Part shown: in pieces, positions 16,151-23,976 of the stretch | Layout: the number at the start of each line of letters is the position of its first letter | Position numbering within the stretch: position 1 is the stretch's first letter | DNA from: a virus | IMG/VR virus record: IMGVR_UViG_3300028844_005953 | Span: 1 to 24,574 of that record | Strand: one strand, 5' to 3' | Length of the DNA stretch: 24,574 nucleotides | The notes under the pieces: generated by a model | The model's database searches: none | What the model was told of the DNA's origin: nothing | Seen by the model: only the letters and a program-made list of their open reading frames with translations | Position numbers and translations under genes: made by a program

Positions 16151-17578
16151 TTAAAATAATTTTTTTAATTTTTTATCACCATATACATCAGCGAAATACC
16201 ATTTCTTATCTTTCATATTGTATAAATATACATATTCTGCTCCACCACTTCTATCTGCAGTATCTACATATCCTCCAAAATCTTTTAAATTACCTTTAGT
16301 TGGTTTTCCACTTTTGTAGTATTCAATATCTTTATCATTATAGATTCCTCTTGCACCACCTTTTTTAATAAGTTGAAGAACATCTTTTTCATTCTTCATA
16401 TGTTTTTTAAGACCTGGTTTCATATTTGATGGATAACCATCGTAGTGAACATATGCTGATGCAATCTTACCACTTCTATCAATGATACCAACTTGTGAAC
16501 GAGTTCCTTCGTTGATTATATTTTCTTTAACAAGATTTGAAATAGAAATTCTACCTTCTTTTTTCATGTATTCTTTCTTATCAAAGATAGATTCGATTTT
16601 ATCAGCAAACTCACTCATACCATTAGCTCTTAGTTGTTTGGTTAAAGTTCCTACTGATTTAATACCATCCCATTCAGCTGCATCTGAAGTTTCTCTTCCT
16701 AATGCCGATGAATAATCATCTCTCTCAGTATATGTAGAAGCATATTTTTGTCTGATTACATCCATTTTCTCCTGATAATCATCATCGTCTATTGAAGGGT
16801 AATCTGGTCTTTTTGAAAGTTCTGGTTTATCTTCTAATACTGCAATTAACTCTCTTGCTTCACTATGGAAGTTAGAGTTTTGTAATGCCGAATAAACAGC
16901 TCTACCCATTGCAACTTTAAAATCTTCTTCACCCATTTTTTCAGGAGTAATACCATATTTTTTAGAAATCTCAGCAGCAACTTTTTCAGCTTGAGGGTCT
17001 GATTCTAATTTTGGTTTAGATGGTTCTGATTTAGGTTCATCTTTAGAATCACTAGATTTACTAATAGCTTGTTTTATAAGTCCTTTTAAATCATCTACTT
17101 CAGCATCGATTATATCTTGTTGCATTCCCCACTCTTCATTATCCTCATCCCTATCAATATCTTCTAAATCTATTTGTAGGTTTGCCAAACCTTCTAAATT
17201 ATCTTTTATTTCTTGATAATCCTCATCGGATATCTTACCTTCGAGGTCATCAACTGTATCTTGGAAATCATCTGCAGCATATAAAGAATTAAATTCCTTT
17301 TCTTCTCTATCTTTTTTCATTTTCTTTAGGCGTTCCTTTGAATCTCTATCACTATCTCTTTTGAAGATGTTTACTTTAGGTTTATCTTCTCCACCAGGAA
17401 CATCAACTGCGGTATCTTTATCTGATTTTCTTTTTTCATGAGTACCTGCTTTTACAGCAGCATCTCTAGCTGCTTTTGTTTTAAATACAGAAACATTACC
17501 AGTTTCTTTACTTGTAGCAGTAAAAGCCTTTTCTTCTTGTAAAGGTTTTAAATCGATAAGTCCACCCAATTTAATCAT
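16151..17578 (-). CDS. Multi-module head-region protein, 475 aa
   Basis: Function unknown. The N-terminal module has LKPLQEEKAFTATSKETGN and SVFKTKAARDAAVKAGTHEK (about 10-50), a short domain seen in other aquatic phage proteins. A very acidic helical middle (about 95-180) follows, then a helical domain (about 195-335) with KYGITPEKMGEEDFKVAMGR. After IINE (354-357) comes a 118-residue C-terminal domain with TRSQVGIIDRSGKIASAYVH and YDGYPSNMKPGLKKHMKNEK. The INE boundary falls exactly where this domain begins, as in the neighbouring proteins, and could be a prohead protease cut. The start overlaps the 61-aa gene by four bases (ATGA); AAGGAG is 11 bases upstream. It ends 10 bases before the next gene. 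Confidence 0.85.
   Translation of the reverse strand: MIKLGGLIDLKPLQEEKAFTATSKETGNVSVFKTKAARDAAVKAGTHEKRKSDKDTAVDVPGGEDKPKVNIFKRDSDRDSKERLKKMKKDREEKEFNSLYAADDFQDTVDDLEGKISDEDYQEIKDNLEGLANLQIDLEDIDRDEDNEEWGMQQDIIDAEVDDLKGLIKQAISKSSDSKDEPKSEPSKPKLESDPQAEKVAAEISKKYGITPEKMGEEDFKVAMGRAVYSALQNSNFHSEARELIAVLEDKPELSKRPDYPSIDDDDYQEKMDVIRQKYASTYTERDDYSSALGRETSDAAEWDGIKSVGTLTKQLRANGMSEFADKIESIFDKKEYMKKEGRISISNLVKENIINEGTRSQVGIIDRSGKIASAYVHYDGYPSNMKPGLKKHMKNEKDVLQLIKKGGARGIYNDKDIEYYKSGKPTKGNLKDFGGYVDTADRSGGAEYVYLYNMKDKKWYFADVYGDKKLKKLF
16221..16230 (-). promoter_or_regulatory. TATATTTATA inside the 3' end of the 475-aa gene
   Basis: Exact copy of the intergenic promoter-like 10-mer, 81 bases before the start of the 324-aa gene. 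It lies in coding sequence (Val-Tyr-Leu-Tyr region), so it may be chance, or an internal promoter. Confidence 0.25.
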
Positions 17579-17760
17579 AATTCTTTTTTCTCCTTTTTAT
17601 GTGTGTATAAATCAAGTTTACCATCTTCGGTTAACTTAACTTCATAATTTGTTTTTCTTATATCGTTATAACTCTTTGCAGTTTTAGAACCAACTTCTCT
17701 TTCAACTGTTCCAAGTTTAAACTTATTTTTGGACATAAAGTCCTGTACATTAAATCCCAT
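17575..17760 (-). CDS. Small conserved-looking protein, 61 aa
   Basis: Not recognised. A short soluble protein, MGFNVQDFMSKNKFKLGTV, with a Lys-rich end and no membrane segment. It lies four bases after the prohead protease stop and overlaps the 475-aa gene by ATGA, so it is in a tight operon and very likely real. The ribosome site is an AAGG close to ATG. It could be a minor core protein; that is inferred from place only. Confidence 0.7.
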   Translation of the reverse strand: MGFNVQDFMSKNKFKLGTVEREVGSKTAKSYNDIRKTNYEVKLTEDGKLDLYTHKKEKKEL

Positions 17761-17764
17761 AACC

Positions 17765-18358
17765 TTAATTTAATTCTGTTATAATTTCTCTCATCATATC
17801 TTGTGCCTTACACCATTCATTACAAACTGCTGTTTGTGATTGAAGTTGTTTGTTCACAGATTCGTTCATAGGAACCATAAATGCTCCATGAGTAGATGGG
17901 TTAGAAACAAAATCCCAACCAATCAATTCAAAATCTTCACCTACTTGAACTTTACCACCTGATAAAGGTTCTACTGAACCCATACCTCTTGATGATATAC
18001 CTAATAGAATACCTGCTTGTAGAAGTTCTTTTAAGATGTTACCACTTGGAGTTGGTAAAATCTCAACTGTTCCTACTAAATCATCACCATCCCAATGAAT
18101 TTCTCTTACATTGTGAGATACATTCTTTAAGTTGATTACAGAAGAATCAGGATGGTCTAATTCACCTAATGCTCTTCTTTCTTTAATAAGTGTTTCGTAT
18201 TTCTTTGCCTCTCTCATAAGGATAGGTTTAGGATATATTCTACCATTCTGATTTTCTGCACCAGCTCTTTGTAGAATACCCTTAACGATAGTTCTTCCAC
18301 TATCATCTTCGTTTACCCTTCCTTCGAATAATCTTGTTTCTATTAATAAATTGTTCAT
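17765..18358 (-). CDS. 21: Prohead core protein protease (gp21-like), 197 aa
   Basis: Serine protease that would mature the prohead by cutting scaffold, capsid and internal proteins. Family features are a start near LFEGRVNEDDSGR, NQNGRIYPKPIL, the His motif LGELDHPDSS (H69), VGTVEILPTPSG, the Ser motif GISSRGMGSV (S122/S123), and WDFVSNPSTHGAF. The His/Ser pair matches the T4 gp21 catalytic residues by motif. I start at ATG 18358 (MNNLLIETRL) rather than an upstream TTG at 18370, because GGGGAG lies four bases before this ATG and the upstream gene ends in TAATG there. T4 gp21 is about 212 residues. Its probable substrates are encoded around it and carry I/L/V-x-E sites. Confidence 0.95.
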   Translation of the reverse strand: MNNLLIETRLFEGRVNEDDSGRTIVKGILQRAGAENQNGRIYPKPILMREAKKYETLIKERRALGELDHPDSSVINLKNVSHNVREIHWDGDDLVGTVEILPTPSGNILKELLQAGILLGISSRGMGSVEPLSGGKVQVGEDFELIGWDFVSNPSTHGAFMVPMNESVNKQLQSQTAVCNEWCKAQDMMREIITELN

Positions 18359-18534
18359 TATGCTCCCCAAGTTTTTCTTTTCTTAAACAAATCAAAAAAG
18401 ATTGCAGATACCTCTTGTCTGATGATTTTTCTTATTAAATCTTTATCAGATTCGGTGAGTTCTTCGTTAATTGTTCCTTTTTTAACATTAACGATTTCCT
18501 CATTGATGATATCATACAACTCTCTCTTAGTCAT
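18358..18534 (-). CDS. Small head-region protein, 58 aa
   Basis: A short gene encoding MTKRELYDIINEEIVN, then TINEELTESDKDLIRKIIRQ, then VSAIFFDLFKKRKTWGA. The C-terminal part (DLIRKIIRQEVSAIFFDLF) is like small proteins encoded beside gp21 in other aquatic T4-like phages, from memory. It fills the only space between the 109-aa gene (four bases upstream) and the protease (TAATG overlap), with no frame break, so it is real in all likelihood. It has two INE triplets. The role is unknown; a core or protease partner is possible. Confidence 0.75.
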   Translation of the reverse strand: MTKRELYDIINEEIVNVKKGTINEELTESDKDLIRKIIRQEVSAIFFDLFKKRKTWGA

Positions 18535-18538
18535 TTTT

Positions 18539-18868
18539 TTACTTTACATTAGATGAATCAGAAGCATCTTTAGATGGTTTCTTATTATCACCTTTACCAA
18601 TTTCAGATGATTTAGGATTTACTTCATCAAGTTCTTGTGAACCAAAAGTAGGTCCTTGTGCTCCTCTTCCAAATCTTTCATTTTTACTTCCTCTACCTTT
18701 CCAAGTTTTTTCAATCTTGTTAAAGAATGATTTCTTTTCTTCATCAGACATAGAAGGAATAGATTTACCAGCTTTTTCTAATGCTTTTTTAAAAAACTTT
18801 TGGTATTCAGATTCTTCTAATAAAGTTTCTCTGACTATATTTTTAAGTTGTTCTCTTGTTATTTTCAT
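18539..18868 (-). CDS. Small head-region protein, 109 aa
   Basis: The N-terminus MKITREQLKNIVRETLLEE is helical. It is followed by a compact domain YQKFFKKALEKAGKSIPSMS then DEEKKSFFNKIEKTWKGRGS, a short helical module I recall from other aquatic T4-like phage core proteins (unverified). The last 45 residues are Gly/Ser/Lys-rich and probably disordered. The start overlaps the 158-aa gene by four bases (ATGA). The function is not known. A minor prohead core component is the best inference from the position between portal and protease, where T4 has the small core genes 67 and 68. Confidence 0.75.
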   Translation of the reverse strand: MKITREQLKNIVRETLLEESEYQKFFKKALEKAGKSIPSMSDEEKKSFFNKIEKTWKGRGSKNERFGRGAQGPTFGSQELDEVNPKSSEIGKGDNKKPSKDASDSSNVK

Positions 18869-19341
18869 TTTTCAATCTCCTGTATTGTTTTAGCGATTTT
18901 GATTAGTTTCTCTTTTATACTATAAATATGTCTATTTGTTCTTTTCCAATATTTATCAGAATCCAACTCATTAATCGTTTTTATTTTATTATACCAATTG
19001 AAAAACTTCTCAACTTCTCTTAATTGATACTTTAATTCTTTTAGACCCATTGCCATCTTCTTATGAGGATGCATTGATTCATCGTTTTTTAATTCTAACC
19101 AACGATTTACTGGTCTTTTTACTTTAGCTTCGTTGATATTATCAATATCACCACCCACAACTGAATAACCAAGTTGTGTTGCTATTTTCTTTTTTCTTTT
19201 TTTGTGTTTGTTTCCTTTGGAGAATGCGTAAGGAGTTTGATAACCATCTACATTACCTGTTGTAGTGGCTTCATCTAATTCTTTTTGAACTTCATCAAGA
19301 ATTTCATCTAAGATTTCTTTAAGATTTTTTTCCATTGACAT
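18865..19341 (-). CDS. Modular head-region protein, 158 aa
   Basis: An acidic helical N-terminus (MSMEKNLKEILDEILDEVQK, to LDE at 22-24) is followed by ATTTGNVDGYQTPYAFSKGN and a Lys-rich run. Then INE (69-71) leads into a basic helical C-terminal module (WLELKNDESMHPHKKMAMGL and following). The TTTGxxxGYxTPYAF phrase is familiar from T4-like phage head-region proteins. Both LDE and INE fall at module borders and fit gp21 cleavage sites. I use ATG 19341, since AAGGAG lies 8 bases upstream; it overlaps the previous gene by 23 bases. The function is unknown; probably a prohead core or internal protein. Confidence 0.8.
   Translation of the reverse strand: MSMEKNLKEILDEILDEVQKELDEATTTGNVDGYQTPYAFSKGNKHKKRKKKIATQLGYSVVGGDIDNINEAKVKRPVNRWLELKNDESMHPHKKMAMGLKELKYQLREVEKFFNWYNKIKTINELDSDKYWKRTNRHIYSIKEKLIKIAKTIQEIEK
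18921..18930 (-). promoter_or_regulatory. CATATTTATA inside the 158-aa gene
   Basis: A nine-of-ten match to the intergenic promoter-like element, 53 bases before the start of the 109-aa gene but within coding sequence. It could be chance. Confidence 0.2.
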
Positions 19342-20191
19342 TTTTTATCTCCTTAATCAACTCATAAGACATCATCAAAGCTGAAACTTGCTCATCAGTA
19401 ATCTTTTTACCAACCTTTTGCTTCTTTAAAACATTTATAGTTTCTTTCAACTTGATTTTTGTAATCTTATCTTTCATTCCTTTATACATTGTATGTAATT
19501 CAGTAATGGTTTTGATTAATTCTGATTCAAAATACTCGTTGAACTTTGAAGTGTTATTAACATTATTAATATATTCTCTTAATAAACCTTTTTGTGATTC
19601 ATCTAAAGATGTATATTTTTTGTTAAAAGTTTCAACAAGAATTTTATATGTCAACAATCTGAGGTCTTTCTCTTGTTTTCTGTATTCTTCTACTAACTTA
19701 TCTTCTTTCGCTTTCAATGTAGTTTGGGAATTTGATGAGATATGCTCTACAAGAGTTAGTTTTGAATCGAATACATCTTTAATATCAAGGACATCATTCT
19801 TTTTACCTTCAAACAATTTATGTATTGAAGCTAAAATTTTATAGTTTGTTACAGGGGAAGATAAGAAATTGTTAATTTCGAAGTTCTCCTTGATAGATTT
19901 TACAAGATTATATTTTTCTCGTTGAAGTGATTTATAATCTATTTTTGTATGTGCTTCTAACACAACATCAATAAACTTTTCAGCTTTTGATTCTGTATTA
20001 TATTTTTCGTTAATTAAAAGGTTAAATAGTCTTAATTCTTTAGACATTTCAGTACCTTTACCATAGAATTCCTTAATTATTCCTTTTGCTTTTTCTTCAC
20101 TACCATTGATAATTTCAAGGGTAACTTGTCTTGTTAAAAGCTCAAAAAGAAAACCAGTATTCTTAAATTTTGAATGTTTTATTTTTCTCAT
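19319..20191 (-). CDS. Conserved T4-like head-region protein, 290 aa
   Basis: A helical soluble protein beginning MRKIKHSKFKNTGFLFELLT. The phrase KFKNTGxLFELLTRQVT is one I recall at the N-terminus of a conserved protein next to the portal gene in aquatic T4-like phages; its role is not established. The rest is mainly Lys/Glu-rich helix, including a likely coiled coil around KEDKLVEEYRKQEKDLRLLT. It is the first gene after the portal, 74 bases away, with a TATATTTATA element 40 bases upstream of the ATG, and so probably starts a transcript for the core genes. An AGGA lies about 11 bases before the start. A portal or core assembly factor is possible by position only. Confidence 0.8.
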   Translation of the reverse strand: MRKIKHSKFKNTGFLFELLTRQVTLEIINGSEEKAKGIIKEFYGKGTEMSKELRLFNLLINEKYNTESKAEKFIDVVLEAHTKIDYKSLQREKYNLVKSIKENFEINNFLSSPVTNYKILASIHKLFEGKKNDVLDIKDVFDSKLTLVEHISSNSQTTLKAKEDKLVEEYRKQEKDLRLLTYKILVETFNKKYTSLDESQKGLLREYINNVNNTSKFNEYFESELIKTITELHTMYKGMKDKITKIKLKETINVLKKQKVGKKITDEQVSALMMSYELIKEIKNVNGKKS

Positions 20192-20231
20192 CTTATTTTA
20201 TTCCTATTATGATATAGTAAAAATTCCCATA

Positions 20232-20241
20232 TATAAATATA
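20232..20241 (-). promoter_or_regulatory. Promoter-like element TATATTTATA before the core-gene cluster
   Basis: Lies in the 74-base gap between portal and the 290-aa gene, 40 bases before that start, in the same orientation as the other copies. No -35-like box is consistent between copies. Confidence 0.55.
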
Positions 20242-20265
20242 AAAATCTAAAGTTAAAGGAAATTT

Positions 20266-21931
20266 TTACTCGTCAAGTATGTTATCTTCATCTAACATAC
20301 CTTTAATTTCATGTAAATACTTTCGTTTTGATGCGATACCTGAAATCATTTTTATAGCCTTCTCTTCAGAAGTTCTATTTCTTTCTTTTGTTCTTTCTTT
20401 ATCACCAAGTGGGTCTCTACCAAGTGGGTGTTTATCTTTTCCATAAGTTCCACCTTCTCTCGGTCTACCACCTTTATCTTTAATTTCTTGTTTCAAAGCT
20501 TCCAATGATTCTTCAATATCATCTGGCTCTTCATCTTCCAATGCAGGGTCGTTACCTTCATCTTCAATCATTCTGTATCTATATCTATCTTTGATATCAT
20601 CAATAATTTTAATTTTTTGATGGTCTTGTTCATTATCAGAAACTTTAAATATATTTTCATATACCCATTCTTTAGATAACATATTTAAACTTTGAATATC
20701 TTGAGCCAATCTAATTTTCTCACTCCACAAGTTTACTTTTTCTTGTTCGTAAATTGTAGATGGATTTACTAATCCTAATTCAAAGTTTGTCATTTCTGAA
20801 TCAGTAACACCTTGTGCATATAAATGAACGATTGCAATTTTTGTTAATTCTGAAACTACTGTTCTTTGTATTCTTTCAATTGTTCTTGCAAATCTAACAT
20901 CTTCAGCAGCAAGTGTTGCTTTACCATTGATGTTTTCTTCATATCCTAAATAAGCTTTTGGAATTTTTAGTGCTGCAAACAATTTGTTTTTTAAGTAATC
21001 AATATCTTCGATAGTTGCGTATTCTAAACCTGCAAGGTTTTCAATGTTTGTACCACTATCACCACCTCTAACTGGTAAGTAGAAATCTTCAGTTAGGTTT
21101 TGCATATTGTACTTTAAGTTGTAATCACCAGTATTTCTATCAACGAAAGGAACTTTCTTCATTTTATTGATGATTCTCTGCATATAGTTATCAACCTCTG
21201 TTGGAGGGATATTTCCTATGTCCACTTTGAATACTCTTTTTTCTGGTGCTCTCATGATTCTGTGAATCAACATAGCATCTTCCATTAGAGATAATTGTTT
21301 CCACAATCTTCTTCCATTCTCAATCATAGATTTACCATACGGCAACCAGTTTGTGTCTGCTAATAATCTAAAGTGAGCGATTTCAAAGTTTTCATATTCT
21401 TCTTTACCATTCGGGTCCTCAGTAATTTTAAACTTTACTGAGTTTGGATTCGATGGGTCTGTTCTTTCTAATCTTTCTGTGTTGTAAACTGAATGAGGTG
21501 TAACATTTACGATACCTTTACCTTCAGCGATTTCTAAACCTAAGAAGAAATCTCCATACTTACACATATTTCTTACCCATGGCCATAAGTTGAATTCAAC
21601 ATTAAGAACATCGTAAAATAAGTTTGTAAGTAAATCTTGTACTTTTTGATTATCAGAATGAACTAAAAGTGTATCACCAAATTCATTCTTTAATGTTGAT
21701 TCATCTGCGTATATATCTAATGCTGATGCTAATATTGGGTCGTTATCCATTGCATCATAATCTCTGAATACCTCTCTACGAACTTGTTGGTATGCCATTG
21801 ATTGTGCACCACCTGCTTGTTCGAAGAAAGATTTCTGAATCTTAGTGTATCTATCTCTTAGAGATGATAGATTCGTTTGTTGTCTTTCATCGGTATCAAC
21901 AACTCTTCTTTTACCATGAAGTATCTGCCAT
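20266..21931 (-). CDS. 20: Portal vertex protein (gp20-like), N-terminus apparently frameshifted
   Basis: The frame from 21798 gives 510 residues with portal features: MAYQQVRREVFRDYDAMDND, ALDIYADEST, LWPWVRNMCKYGDFFLGLEI, YGKSMIENGRRLWKQL, AMLIHRIMRAPEKRVF and LFAALKIPKAYLGYEE. The portal forms the 12-subunit DNA gate. In that frame, 38 further codons upstream read as good protein (KRRVVDTDERQQTNLSSLRD, then SFFEQAGGAQS) but offer no ATG, GTG or TTG start. A start with a good ribosome site (AGGA, five bases before ATG 21931) gives only MADTSW then TAA at 21913-21911. A +1 shift at TGG-TAA joins the two, predicting about 554 residues (T4 gp20 has 524). This may be an assembly indel, a real frameshift or a programmed one. 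A start at 21798 would lose a well-formed N-terminus. Confidence 0.9.
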
Positions 21932-21971
21932 TTTATTCCTAATTTAAATTATAACCTTTATTTGTTTGTTT

Positions 21972-22352
21972 TTACCATGCTCTACATGACCAGTATCTAG
22001 CTTTGTGTCTTGGACCTGGATTATCACAATTATGTCTTGCTCTAAAAGATTTTCTCCTTTCAGGATTATTCTTTTTGATTGTCATTGTTTTCTCTCCACC
22101 TTTTCCTTTATGACCAAAGTTTACTTTTACTACATTACCTTGGGGATTTTTAACATATACTTTGAACTTTTTAACATCACCCTGCATTGGTTTACCAAGT
22201 TTTACTTTTCTTCCTTGATATTCTGCCTCGTTGATATCAGATTTATACGATTTCATGAATTCACAAAATTCTTTTATATCGTGATAGTTTTCTACAAAGT
22301 ACTCATTACAGTAACTTTCGTTTTCATTAAGTAATTTTTTCATTGAAATCAT
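21972..22352 (-). CDS. Small protein with basic WSCRAW-type C-terminal domain, 126 aa
   Basis: An N-terminal acidic helical part (1-42) ends SDINE. A basic domain then begins: YQGRKVKLGKPMQGD, VYVKNPQGNVVKVNFG, RRKSFRARHNCDNPGPRHKA (C109) and a terminal YWSCRAW (C123). I recall this ending as a recurrent module in aquatic T4-like phage proteins, function unknown; the paired Cys could bind metal. The INE (40-42) directly before the domain is like the linkers in the 324-, 363- and 475-aa proteins and fits a prohead protease site. It lies between terminase and portal, where T4 has tail sheath and tube genes. AAGGAG is 8 bases before ATG, with a TATATTTATA element 18 bases upstream. Confidence 0.82.
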   Translation of the reverse strand: MISMKKLLNENESYCNEYFVENYHDIKEFCEFMKSYKSDINEAEYQGRKVKLGKPMQGDVKKFKVYVKNPQGNVVKVNFGHKGKGGEKTMTIKKNNPERRKSFRARHNCDNPGPRHKARYWSCRAW

Positions 22353-22370
22353 AATATTTTCTCCTTACTA

Positions 22371-22380
22371 TATAAATATA
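22371..22380 (-). promoter_or_regulatory. Promoter-like element TATATTTATA after terminase
   Basis: Lies in the 31-base gap after the terminase stop, only 4 bases before the AAGGAG of the 126-aa gene. If it is a -10 element, the transcript would begin within or just past the ribosome site, so here either the start point is unusually close or the motif acts differently. Confidence 0.45.
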
Positions 22381-22383
22381 GAT

Positions 22384-23976
22384 TTATTTAATTAACCAAG
22401 TTAAATCCTCATCTCTATCCCCTACTCGTTGTTTCCAAGGATTTTCTTCTAATTGGGTGTTACCACCGAATCCCATACCTGCAATATCTAATTGGTGTGC
22501 TCCAATACCACCCAATGCTTGTTTTGTTAAATCAATTCCTTCTTGTCTTAATCTCAATGCAGTATCTCTAACCCACAATCCGATTGAAAAACTCATAACC
22601 AAATCATCATTATATCCTTGCATTGCTTCTGCTCTATTTCCTCTCCATATAAAAGTAAATAATTCATCAATTAATCGTGTTGAACGAACTGTTACTGATT
22701 TATCTCTAAAGTAATCATCTAATTTAGAAATAATAAGTGGTCTTGTTTTAGAAGTTGTTGAAAATCCTGCAACCATGTTTCTTTCTTGTGCTCTATACTT
22801 GTTTGACATTTGATGCTCAACATCTACATACTTTAAATCCTTACTCATGTAGAAAAGATTTCCATATCCTCTATCAATTACTTGTTGAATTACTGCCCAA
22901 CCTATATTTGCGTTCTCAACTACAAGTAATGCTTGATTGTAATCAGTTGCAAGTGATACCAAGAAGTTTCCAAAATCTTTTGTATCTAATTTACCTCTGT
23001 ATTCTGCTACTTGAGTTGCTTCTTCTATATCAATTACATGGCAAGCTGAATAATCGGTTGAATCTCCACGAGCAACATCGGCAACAACCATATATGATTT
23101 ATTATAGTTTGGATATTCCCATTTCCAAAGGTTTCCATCAAAACCTGTTTTCTCCATTGGTTCTTGACAAAATGATTCTTTGTAGAACATTAGAAGTTGT
23201 GGGTCAATCACAGTATCACCTGAAGAAACAAAATCACAATCACATTCTTGTGCCGCTCCTTTTGGTCCTAATAGTACCTCTTGTTCATCTCTCCAATCTT
23301 GGTTTCTTTCTGGATGCACACTCCAATGTAATCGAATTGTATTGAATCCATTTTCTTCTTCTTCTGCACCTACCCAAGTTTTGTGAAAGAAATTTCCAAC
23401 ACCATTTGGAGTAGAAAGGATAATCGCATTACCACCAGTAGATAGTGTTGATTGTGCTGATACCCAAATATCTTCAATCTTATCAATGAACGCTGCCTCA
23501 TCAAATACCAAAAGGGATAGTGCTTCAGAACGACCAGCATCACCAGCGGCTGAAGTTGCTTTTATCTGAGAACCATTGGAGTATCGTAGAGATAGTTTGT
23601 TATCCTCTACTGTTGTTTGTTTTAACCAACTTGGTAAGTATTGGTTCATTACTCTTACTTTTGTTACCAAGTTTTTTGCAACTTCTTGTTTAGTTGCAAT
23701 TACTAATACATTAAAATCTTGATTAAATAACATTTTCCAAAGTGAAAATCCCGCAGTTAAGGTTGAGATACCTGTTTGTCGAGATTTAAGGATAATGTTA
23801 TAACGATGTTCAGCGAATTGGTCTAAAGTTCTTTCTTGAAACTGATATAAGTGAAATGGTATCTTACCACGAACTGGATGTTGAATCATACAATACTTTT
23901 TCATAAAGTAGATTGGGTCTCCAGCACATTTCTGATACTCAAGTTTTATAATATCCTTTAAAGAAGCTTTAGCCAT
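22384..23976 (-). CDS. 17: Terminase large subunit (gp17-like), 530 aa
   Basis: DNA-packaging motor with ATPase and nuclease domains. The ATPase has Walker A SRQTGIST (65-72), Walker B LLVFDEAAFI (155-164, D159/E160) and the coupling motif STPNGVGNFF (188-197). The nuclease domain has the three acidic sites of the RNase H-like fold: D300 in VVADVARGDSTDYS, E354 in LLVVENANIGW and D457/D458 in YNDDLVMSF. T4 gp17 is 610 residues; this is a shorter version but complete. The gene abuts the upstream gene (its ATG directly follows that stop) and has only a weak ribosome site, so translation is likely coupled. No small terminase subunit is recognised in the window. Confidence 0.97.
   Translation of the reverse strand: MAKASLKDIIKLEYQKCAGDPIYFMKKYCMIQHPVRGKIPFHLYQFQERTLDQFAEHRYNIILKSRQTGISTLTAGFSLWKMLFNQDFNVLVIATKQEVAKNLVTKVRVMNQYLPSWLKQTTVEDNKLSLRYSNGSQIKATSAAGDAGRSEALSLLVFDEAAFIDKIEDIWVSAQSTLSTGGNAIILSTPNGVGNFFHKTWVGAEEEENGFNTIRLHWSVHPERNQDWRDEQEVLLGPKGAAQECDCDFVSSGDTVIDPQLLMFYKESFCQEPMEKTGFDGNLWKWEYPNYNKSYMVVADVARGDSTDYSACHVIDIEEATQVAEYRGKLDTKDFGNFLVSLATDYNQALLVVENANIGWAVIQQVIDRGYGNLFYMSKDLKYVDVEHQMSNKYRAQERNMVAGFSTTSKTRPLIISKLDDYFRDKSVTVRSTRLIDELFTFIWRGNRAEAMQGYNDDLVMSFSIGLWVRDTALRLRQEGIDLTKQALGGIGAHQLDIAGMGFGGNTQLEENPWKQRVGDRDEDLTWLIK

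Noticed and set aside
18359-18370. TTG start at 18370 for the prohead protease
   Set aside because: GGGGAG overlaps this stretch and serves the ATG at 18358, which also forms a TAATG overlap with the upstream 58-aa gene.
10189-20241. Bacteroidota-type promoters (TTTG at -33 with TAnnTTTG at -7)
   Set aside because: The -7-like part partly fits but I found no TTTG at the right distance in the intergenic copies, so the host cannot be inferred from it.
22755-23345. Plus-strand frame of 196 codons
   Set aside because: Antisense to the terminase large subunit, whose motifs are complete on the minus strand; the plus product is Leu/His/Gln-rich shadow sequence.
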